Positions 58,311 through 64,000 of a stretch of 64,000 nucleotides of DNA are shown piece by piece. Where the stretch lies: contig CAZOKJ010000010.1 of NCBI GenBank assembly GCA_964580465.1, positions 1-64,000 on the forward strand. The letters are read 5' to 3'. Position 1 is the first letter of the stretch; every line of letters starts with the position of its first letter. The stretch comes from Taishania sp964580465 (GTDB taxonomy: Bacteria > Bacteroidota > Bacteroidia > Flavobacteriales_D > Crocinitomicaceae). The notes below the pieces were generated by a model. The model was not told the DNA's origin. It saw only the letters and a program-made list of their open reading frames with translations, and ran no database searches. A program made the position numbers and the translations under genes.

Positions 58311-58964
58311 ATGAAAAAAATAGCAATGATGGTAGCACTATTTGTAGCTACAATAGCAACAGGAAATTCAGCATTAGCATGTGATGCTTGTGGTAAAAAT
58401 GATCCAAAAGTAGAATTGAGAAATACCATGCAAAAATTATGGGCAGATCACATGATGTGGACTTACACAACAGTTGATGCGTTTTTTAATAATGCAGACG
58501 GATTGTCTTCACAACTTGGTCGATTGTTACAAAATCAAAAAGACATAGGTGCTGCAGTTGTTCCTTTCTATGGGCAAGCTGGAGGAGATGCATTAGCTAA
58601 ATTGTTGAAAGAGCATATTGAAGGTGCTGTTCCAGTATTAACAGTAGCAAAAAACGGAGATTCTGAGGGGGTAAAAGTAGCATTAGACGCATGGTATAAA
58701 AACGCAGAAGAGATTGCAGACTTCTTATCAGCGGCGAATCCTAAAGCATGGAAGTAAGATATGATGCGTGAAATGATGAAAGGACATATTGATCAAACAA
58801 CAACGTATGCTGTACATTTATTGAAAAAAGATTATGAATCAACAGTTAAAGAATTTGACAAAGCATTTGCTCACATGTCATTGATGTCAGAAGAACTTTC
58901 AGCTGGTTGGATTACTCAATTCCCTGCGAAATTTGAAGTGAAAAAAGTAGCTAAGAAAAAATAA
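58311..58964 (+). pseudogene. Secreted helical protein split by an in-frame TAA
   Basis: Two ORFs lie in the same frame, separated only by TAA (58755-58757) and one GAT codon. The first (58311-58757, 148 residues) has a signal peptide ending NSALACDACG, then LRNTMQKLWADHMMWTYTTVDAF, LGRLLQNQKDIGAAVVPFYG and ADFLSAANPKAWK. The second (58761-58964, 67 residues) continues MMREMMKGHIDQTTTYAVHLL, AFAHMSLMSEELSAGWITQFPAKF. Together they match a known family of about 200-220 residues of unknown function, so a single codon (Lys or Glu to TAA) has split the gene. The first part alone could be exported; the second has no signal. A sequencing error is possible. Confidence 0.78.
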
Positions 58965-58993
58965 CACAAAAGAAAATTAGCAGACTGAACAGT

Positions 58994-59018
58994 AAAGGAA
59001 GCTAGACTTCCTTTTTAT
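58994..59018 (+). terminator. Terminator after the split secreted gene
   Basis: AAAGGAAG and CTTCCTTT form a perfect 8-bp stem around CTAGA with a T-run after it. Confidence 0.8.
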
Positions 59019-59053
59019 GTGAAATAAAACTAGCAAAATACAGATATATCTGT

Positions 59054-59061
59054 TATTTTTG
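59054..59061 (+). promoter_or_regulatory. -7 box of queD
   Basis: TATTTTTG matches TAnnTTTG, 26 bases upstream of the start. Confidence 0.58.
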
Positions 59062-59087
59062 TAAGAAACAAACAAATCAACAAAACA

Positions 59088-59492
59088 ATGAAAATTTGTA
59101 GAAGAGAAACCTTCAACGCTGCACATAGACTTTTTGTAAAAGATTGGTCTGATGAAAAGAATTTTTCCGTTTTTGGTAAATGTAGCAATCCTAACTATCA
59201 TGGACACAATTATGTTTTGGAAACATGGTTAGAAGGAGAAATAGACCCTATAACTGGATACGTGTATGATTTAGGTGAATTAAAGCGTTTGGTTAGAAAA
59301 GAAATTACCGAAAGATTTGATCATCGCAATTTGAACTTGGATTGCGAAGAGTTTAAAGACAGAACTCCTTCTGCAGAAAATATCGCAGTTGTTATTTGGG
59401 ATATTTTAAGACAGCATATTCCTTCTGAATACAAATTAATGGTCCGTTTGTCAGAAACAGAAAATAATTGGGTAGAGTACGAAGGAAAATAA
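59088..59492 (+). CDS. queD: 6-pyruvoyl-tetrahydropterin synthase / QueD family
   Basis: A T-fold enzyme of 134 residues, either 6-carboxy-5,6,7,8-tetrahydropterin synthase of queuosine synthesis or a PTPS. The zinc His residues lie in FNAAHRLF and YHGHNYVLE; the catalytic Cys lies in FGKCSNPNYHGHNY; then DLGELKRLVR, DHRNLNLD and ENIAVVIW; the C-terminal Glu lies in VRLSETENNWVEY. The C-S-N-P-N-Y-H-G-H-N spacing is that of PTPS-like forms. No queC, queE or queF is in the window, so the pathway is not settled by context. Confidence 0.9.
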   Translation: MKICRRETFNAAHRLFVKDWSDEKNFSVFGKCSNPNYHGHNYVLETWLEGEIDPITGYVYDLGELKRLVRKEITERFDHRNLNLDCEEFKDRTPSAENIAVVIWDILRQHIPSEYKLMVRLSETENNWVEYEGK

Positions 59493-59541
59493 TAGTTGGA
59501 GTTCGAATCTAAAACTTACTTTAAGTTAATAAAAAGGATAT

Positions 59542-59577
59542 AAAAAAAGCTGTTTTCAAACGAAAACAGCTTTTTTT
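59542..59577. terminator. Bidirectional terminator, queD / coiled-coil gene
   Basis: A 16-bp perfect stem (AAAAAAAGCTGTTTTC with GAAAACAGCTTTTTTT, loop AAAC) lies between the two convergent genes. Confidence 0.9.
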
Positions 59578-59593
59578 GTATGGATAAATTGGA

Positions 59594-60781
59594 CTATTTC
59601 AACGCTTTTTCACGTTTTTTATCCAATTTGATTTGTTGTTCATTTAATTTAGCAAAAGACAAATCGATGGCAGTTAATTTTGTTTGAATTTTGGCCGCAT
59701 CGCCTTTACCTCTTTCTAAATCAGCTTTAAGTTTGTCAGCTTGCTTTGTCAACTTAGCTCTTGAATCATCAATTTTCTTCTGGCTTGCGTCTAATTTATT
59801 GATTGTTTTTTCCAATTTTTCAGCAGCCTTTTGTGCTTTCGCAGCTTCTTTTGCCTCTTTTTCTGATTGTTTGGCTAATTTTTGGGCTTCTTTTTGAGCT
59901 TTCTTTGCTTCTTTTTGAGCTTTTTCGGCTTCTTTTTTAGCTTTTTCAGCATCTTTTAGTCGCTTTAATTCAGCATTAGCCGCTTCTTTTTGTGCTTTTG
60001 CTTCTGCTTCAGCAGCTTTTAACTTCGCAGCTTGTTCTTCTTGCATTTTTTTGGCATCTTGAGCTGTGATTTTCGCTTCATTTTTAGCATCTTCTAAACG
60101 GTTAGCTTCAATTTCTTTGCGACGAGCTTCAGCCTCTTCTTGTTGTTTCTTTATTTCTGCTTCACGTGCTGCTTTTTCTTCTGCTAAACGCTCTTGTTGC
60201 TCTTTTGCTTTGGCTGTTACTTCATCTTGAGTCGCTTTTGCATCGGCTGCTTTTTGTTCTGCTTGGCGCTTTGTTTCCTCAGCTTGCTTTCGAACTTCTT
60301 CAGTTGTTTTTTGAATTTCCTCTCTTTGCTTATTGGTTTCTTCTTTTGCTTTGCGAGCAGCTTCTTCACGAGCAGCCTGTTCTGCTTCACGTGTTTTTAT
60401 TTCATCGACTGTTTCAGTTTTAGAGCGCAAAGTAAATTCAAATGCTTTATTGTTTTCTAATATAACATCGACTAACTTTTCTGTTTTGTACAATGCATGC
60501 GTAACTTCAATTTGTACTAATTGCTTGTTGTAAACTGGAATTTTAATTGCTACATTTCCATTTGCATCAGAAACACCTGAGCCAAGAGTAATACCTTGAG
60601 CCTTTAAAGTTACCATTGCACCTGCAACAGCTTGACCCTTATCACTTTTTACCGTTAAAGTGACACTAATCGCTTCTTGTTGCAAATTTTCCAAAATAGG
60701 TTTCGTTGCGTGTGTCGCAGCATGAGTCACGGTACCTAAACTAGCAATTAAAATTGCTACCAAAATAAATTGTCTTTTCAT
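59594..60781 (-). CDS. Exported protein with Ig-like domain and long coiled coil
   Basis: A 395-residue exported protein. A signal peptide (1-21) is followed by a carboxypeptidase-regulatory or Ig-like beta domain (about 37-118: SVTLTVKSDKGQAVAGAMVT, GSGVSDANGNVAIKIPVYN). The remaining 275 residues are almost wholly Ala, Lys, Glu and Gln in heptads (REAEQAAREEAARKAKEE, KAEKAKKEAEKAQKEAKKA), predicting a continuous coiled coil about 40 nm long, similar to the TolA stalk. The length and TolA-like composition suggest a periplasm-spanning role, but there is no TolA C-terminal domain or TM anchor. Function unknown. Confidence 0.82.
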   Translation of the reverse strand: MKRQFILVAILIASLGTVTHAATHATKPILENLQQEAISVTLTVKSDKGQAVAGAMVTLKAQGITLGSGVSDANGNVAIKIPVYNKQLVQIEVTHALYKTEKLVDVILENNKAFEFTLRSKTETVDEIKTREAEQAAREEAARKAKEETNKQREEIQKTTEEVRKQAEETKRQAEQKAADAKATQDEVTAKAKEQQERLAEEKAAREAEIKKQQEEAEARRKEIEANRLEDAKNEAKITAQDAKKMQEEQAAKLKAAEAEAKAQKEAANAELKRLKDAEKAKKEAEKAQKEAKKAQKEAQKLAKQSEKEAKEAAKAQKAAEKLEKTINKLDASQKKIDDSRAKLTKQADKLKADLERGKGDAAKIQTKLTAIDLSFAKLNEQQIKLDKKREKALK

Positions 60782-60873
60782 GATGTTTAATTTTCTTCTA
60801 TAAAATTATAAAAAATATTTTAAATTAACAACCAAATCGCAAAAACTATACCAAAAATAATTATCTTTACTTC

Positions 60874-61992
60874 ATGCAATTCTCAAAAATAATTGGACAA
60901 GTTGCTTTGAAGCAACAATTAATAAAGGAAGTAAACAGTGGCAAGATTAGTCATGCCAAGTTGTTTGTCGGTGAGAGTGGATACGGAACTCTTCCATTAG
61001 CACTTGCTTTTGTGCAGTACTTGTTTTGTAAAAATAAACAAGAAAAAGATAGCTGTGGCACTTGTGATAGTTGTGTGAAAGTAACTAATTTACAACATCC
61101 AGATTTGCATTTTTCTTATCCAGTTGTGTTACAAGAAGCAAAGACATCCAAAGAAGTGTTGCCTTTATGGAGAAGTATCATTCATGAAAATCCTTATTTT
61201 AATTTAACCATGTGGACCAACCACATTGATCCAAAAGGACGTGTACCTGTGATTGGTACAGATGAAGGTTTAGAAATTATCAAATCATTGTCGCTCAAAT
61301 CATTTGAAGGTGGATACAAGGTAATGTTAATTTGGGGAGCTGAAGAAATGAACACGGTAACTTCTAATAAATTATTAAAAATTTTAGAAGAACCACCAGC
61401 GAAAACTATTTTTATACTTATTGGAACTTCAACAAATAAGTTTCTTCAAACCATCTTATCACGTACGCAAATTACACGTGTACCAAGAATTGAAGTGGAA
61501 GATATTAGCCAGTTTTTAATGCGCAAGTATCAATTAAACTTGGCGAATGCCAATACTATTGCTATTCGAAGTGAGGGTAACTTAATTGAAGCCATTGATT
61601 TTGCAACAGCCAATCCACAGGCGAATAGTGATAGAGACTTGTTTATTGAGTTAATGCGTGTTTGCTACAAAAAGGATGTGCCTCAAATGATTGCTTGGTC
61701 TGAGAAAATTAGTGGCGAAACAAAAGACAGACAAAAAAACTTCATTTTGTATTGCTTACACATGTTTAGACAAAGTTTACTTAAAAATTATACGAAAGAT
61801 GTTTTGTTGCGTGTTTCTAATGAAGAAGCTGAATTTTTGTCAAAGTTTGCTCGTTTTGTAACTGGGAATAACATCATTCCTTTTTATGAAAATTTCAACA
61901 ATGCACATTACTATATTGAAAGAAATGCAAATCCCAAGTTAATCTTCACTAATTTGTGCTTTAACGTTATGAGATTCATACACGTCGCTTAA
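60874..61992 (+). CDS. holB: DNA polymerase III delta-prime subunit
   Basis: Clamp-loader subunit of the replicative polymerase, 372 residues, AAA+ fold. The N-terminus IGQVALKQQLIKEV, HAKLFVGESGYGTL (a degenerate P-loop, as is normal for delta-prime), the zinc-binding CKNKQEKDSCGTCDSCVKV, HPDLHFSYP, EGGYKVMLIWGAEEMN, KLLKILEEPPAKTIFILIG (sensor region) and ILSRTQITRV are all in the expected order. It is monocistronic, with TTATCTTTAC about 20 bases before the start. Confidence 0.94.
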   Translation: MQFSKIIGQVALKQQLIKEVNSGKISHAKLFVGESGYGTLPLALAFVQYLFCKNKQEKDSCGTCDSCVKVTNLQHPDLHFSYPVVLQEAKTSKEVLPLWRSIIHENPYFNLTMWTNHIDPKGRVPVIGTDEGLEIIKSLSLKSFEGGYKVMLIWGAEEMNTVTSNKLLKILEEPPAKTIFILIGTSTNKFLQTILSRTQITRVPRIEVEDISQFLMRKYQLNLANANTIAIRSEGNLIEAIDFATANPQANSDRDLFIELMRVCYKKDVPQMIAWSEKISGETKDRQKNFILYCLHMFRQSLLKNYTKDVLLRVSNEEAEFLSKFARFVTGNNIIPFYENFNNAHYYIERNANPKLIFTNLCFNVMRFIHVA

Positions 61993-62082
61993 TCCTTGTG
62001 ATTTGTTAAAAAAAAATGTTTATTAATTAAAATATAACGCATTTTTTTGTTAGTTTTTCAACAATGCAATCTTTGAATTAAC

Positions 62083-62090
62083 TACATTTG
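62083..62090 (+). promoter_or_regulatory. -7 box of the saccharopine dehydrogenase-like gene
   Basis: TACATTTG is a perfect TAnnTTTG match, 19 bases upstream of the start. Confidence 0.6.
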
Positions 62091-62109
62091 CATATAAACA
62101 AATTAGAAA

Positions 62110-63462
62110 ATGAAGACAATTTTAATACTTGGTGCAGGACTCTCCTCGTCTTCCTTAATTAGGTATTTACTTGCAAATGCAGAAGAACAGAATTGGTTTT
62201 TACGCATTACAGATCAAAATATTGAAACAGTTAAAGCTAAAATCAATGGACATTCGAGAGCTGTTGCTTTGAATTTCAATGCGTTGAGCCCTGATGAGCG
62301 TCGTCCAGAAATAGAAAAAGCAGACATTGTTATTTCCATGCTGCCTGCCATTTTTCACATAGAAGTAGCTAAGGATTGTATCGATTTGAAAAAACATTTG
62401 ATTACTCCTTCTTACGTTTCTAAAGAAATGAAAGCTTTAGATCAAGCGGCGAAAGATGCTGGAATTATTATCATGAATGAAATTGGTGTGGATCCTGGAA
62501 TTGACCACATGAGTGCAATGAAAATCATTGATGAAATTAAGGCAAAAAATGGAAAATTAGAAAGTTTTAAATCATTCTGTGGTGGTTTGATTGCTCCTGA
62601 ATCTGATGATAACCCATGGAATTACAAATTCACATGGAATCCTCGTAATGTTGTCATTGCTGGTTCTGGAAGTGCTGCATGTTTTATCAGAAATGGTCGC
62701 TACAAATACATTCCTTATCATCGTTTATTTGATCGTCTAGATCATCTTCATGTAGAAGGTTTTGGTGATTTTACTGGTTATCCAAATAGAGATTCTTTGT
62801 CGTATAGAGCGATTTATGGATTGGATAACATTCCCACTATTTATAGAGGTACGCTAAGGAGACCAGATTTTTGTGAGGCTTGGAATGTTTTTGTGGAACT
62901 TGGTATGACAGATGATTCCTATCAAATGATTGATATGGAACAATGTTCTCCACGTGCATTTTTAAATGCTTTTTTACCTTATCACCCAGAAAAAACAGTG
63001 GAGGAGAAGTTTATCGAGTTTTTACGTCCCGATAGAGAGTACCTTTATTCTAAGTTTGAATGGCTAGACTTGTTTAAAAATGATGTTTTATTGGAAAGTA
63101 CTAACCCAACTCCAGCTGTATTGTTGCAACAGATATTGGTGAGAAAATGGGTGTTAAACAAAGAAGATAAAGACATGCTTGTTATGATTCACGAGTTTGA
63201 ATATGAACAAAATAATGAATTGTTCAAAATCAGTTCAAGCATGGTAAATATCGGAGAAGATCAAGTGTATACTTCCATGTCAAATACTGTTGGATTGCCT
63301 GTGGCTATTTGCACAAAATTAATTTTAAACAATAAAATTAGTGATAGAGGTGTGATGTTGCCTATTAAAAAAGAGGTATATGATCCTATTTTAGTAGAAT
63401 TAGAGCACTTTGGAATTGCTTTTGTAGAAAAGAAAGAAAAAATAGAGCATATAACTGCTTAA
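62110..63462 (+). CDS. Saccharopine dehydrogenase-like (LYS9 type) oxidoreductase
   Basis: A Rossmann-fold oxidoreductase of 450 residues, resembling saccharopine dehydrogenase (glutamate-forming). The N-terminal NAD(P) motif is TILILGAGLSSSSLIRYLL, with DIVISMLPAIFHIEVAKDC, HLITPSYVSKEMKALDQAAKDAG, NEIGVDPGIDHMSAMKIID and SFKSFCGGLIAPESDDNPWNYKFTWNP. These are LYS9 features. In Bacteroidota such genes are usually annotated in lysine catabolism; the partner for the first step is not in the window. Its TAA stop overlaps the murI stop (TTAA palindrome), convergent with no spacer. Confidence 0.9.
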   Translation: MKTILILGAGLSSSSLIRYLLANAEEQNWFLRITDQNIETVKAKINGHSRAVALNFNALSPDERRPEIEKADIVISMLPAIFHIEVAKDCIDLKKHLITPSYVSKEMKALDQAAKDAGIIIMNEIGVDPGIDHMSAMKIIDEIKAKNGKLESFKSFCGGLIAPESDDNPWNYKFTWNPRNVVIAGSGSAACFIRNGRYKYIPYHRLFDRLDHLHVEGFGDFTGYPNRDSLSYRAIYGLDNIPTIYRGTLRRPDFCEAWNVFVELGMTDDSYQMIDMEQCSPRAFLNAFLPYHPEKTVEEKFIEFLRPDREYLYSKFEWLDLFKNDVLLESTNPTPAVLLQQILVRKWVLNKEDKDMLVMIHEFEYEQNNELFKISSSMVNIGEDQVYTSMSNTVGLPVAICTKLILNNKISDRGVMLPIKKEVYDPILVELEHFGIAFVEKKEKIEHITA

Positions 63463-64000
63463 ATCATCAATCTTGAATGAGTCTCCATGTGGATAATTCG
63501 CTGAGCTTGTTCATCAAATAATGTAGGTTCGCCTGATGTAAAATAGTTGATAGAGCTATTTTTCGTTAGGCGATTTTTCATTTCAGAGTGGCGCTCTAAA
63601 TAATCGACTAAACTACTAGCTACAATGTCACCTTGAGAAATGACTTGAATACTTGGACCTACCACACTTTTAATGTATTCCTCTACAATTGGATAATGCG
63701 TGCAAGCCAATAAAAGTGTATCAATGTTAGGAGATTTCTCTAGTAATAACTCAATGTCTTTTTGGATGATTTTCTTTCCCTCTTCTGTTTCATGTTGGCC
63801 ATTTTCAATGAGTGGAACCCAAGCTGGACAAGCGTGCTGATAAAGTGTTGTTTCAGGAGAGAATTTTTCTAACTCAATTAAATAAGATTCGCTTTTTACT
63901 GTGCCTTCAGTAGCCAAAAGTCCAATGGAATGTGAGTTGGACATGGCTCCAACAAGTTCCGTACTCGGTCTAATGACACCTAAAACTCTTTTGTCAGGAG
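63459..64000 (-). CDS. murI: Glutamate racemase, 5' end beyond the window
   Basis: Makes D-glutamate for peptidoglycan. The readable part, about 180 residues from the right edge to the stop, starts PDKRVLGVIRPSTELVGAMS and continues SIGLLATEGTVKSESYLIEL, ACPAWVPLIENGQHE, and LLLACTHYPIVEEYI with the second catalytic Cys and the metal-like T-H-Y. The frame is open to the edge, so the N-terminus with the first catalytic Cys lies outside. The apparent start at 63944 is an internal Met. Confidence 0.92.
   Translation of the reverse strand, partial: PDKRVLGVIRPSTELVGAMSNSHSIGLLATEGTVKSESYLIELEKFSPETTLYQHACPAWVPLIENGQHETEEGKKIIQKDIELLLEKSPNIDTLLLACTHYPIVEEYIKSVVGPSIQVISQGDIVASSLVDYLERHSEMKNRLTKNSSINYFTSGEPTLFDEQAQRIIHMETHSRLMI

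Noticed and set aside
59019..59087. preQ1 riboswitch before queD
   Set aside because: No preQ1-type hairpin and A-rich tail can be drawn in the 70-base leader; only a promoter box is seen.
60166..60533. Leu/Phe/Cys-rich ORFs opposite the coiled-coil gene
   Set aside because: They are antisense shadows of Ala/Lys/Glu codons and would be implausible membrane proteins.

Overview
The window comes from a low-G+C Bacteroidota chromosome, most likely Flavobacteriales (Crocinitomicaceae/Fluviicola-like; this placement is inferred). Evidence: secreted proteins with type IX secretion system (T9SS) sorting domains of both type A (IYPNP/VFPNP/VYPNP) and type B (gliding-associated), a PorE-like OmpA lipoprotein-type protein, an S46 dipeptidyl peptidase, DUF4783 beside nadC, and repeated Bacteroidota -7 promoter boxes of the form TAnnTTTG. 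TGA, TAA and TAG are all used as stops, so the internal stops seen in several genes are real interruptions or sequence errors, not recoding.

Layout. 1-9.8 kb: the right end of an IS remnant, a DbpA-like RNA helicase, the rplU-rpmA ribosomal operon, a T9SS FG-GAP protein with a nitroreductase, a PorE-like protein, an MFS transporter and two small cytosolic proteins. 9.8-18.6 kb: recJ, a tandem trio of short SSB paralogues, sbcD without sbcC, a GT9 glycosyltransferase, a CapA-like protein, a deoxyhypusine synthase-like enzyme, and a small membrane protein coupled to a group III truncated haemoglobin. 18.6-19.8 kb: a decayed IS1595-family element followed by a compact promoter/small-ORF/terminator unit. 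19.8-30.4 kb: rhodanese-aroC-msrA, a DPP7-type S46 peptidase, a structured intergenic region, and the era-der-ppx-hydrolase operon. 30.4-34.3 kb: a decay zone with at least three broken genes between a TPMT-family methyltransferase and a small membrane protein. 34.3-41.2 kb: surface and secreted proteins (collagen-like, T9SS type B, beta-barrel, M43 metalloprotease) and an SDR. 41.3-50.7 kb: DUF4783-nadC, tRNA-Leu(GAG), a PLP decarboxylase, an hpt-adk-aroB-led operon and pyrG. 50.7-64 kb: yidC, purK, a 1421-residue sensor fused to a SpoIIE-type phosphatase, a nonsense-split secreted protein, queD, a coiled-coil exported protein, holB, a saccharopine dehydrogenase-like enzyme and the 3' part of murI.

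Most of the window is housekeeping: ribosome and GTPase maturation (rplU, rpmA, era, der), nucleotide synthesis (purK, pyrG, adk, hpt), shikimate (aroB, aroC), NAD (nadC) and the cell envelope (yidC, murI, PorE). The most notable observations are a CTP synthase whose glutaminase nucleophile Cys is replaced by Gly with other changes in the same domain, three adjacent SSB-like genes all lacking the acidic C-terminal tip and adjoining recJ, a very large propeller/7TM/PAS/SpoIIE sensor with an altered first phosphatase motif, a tiny independent transcription unit beside the IS, and a cluster of decaying genes.
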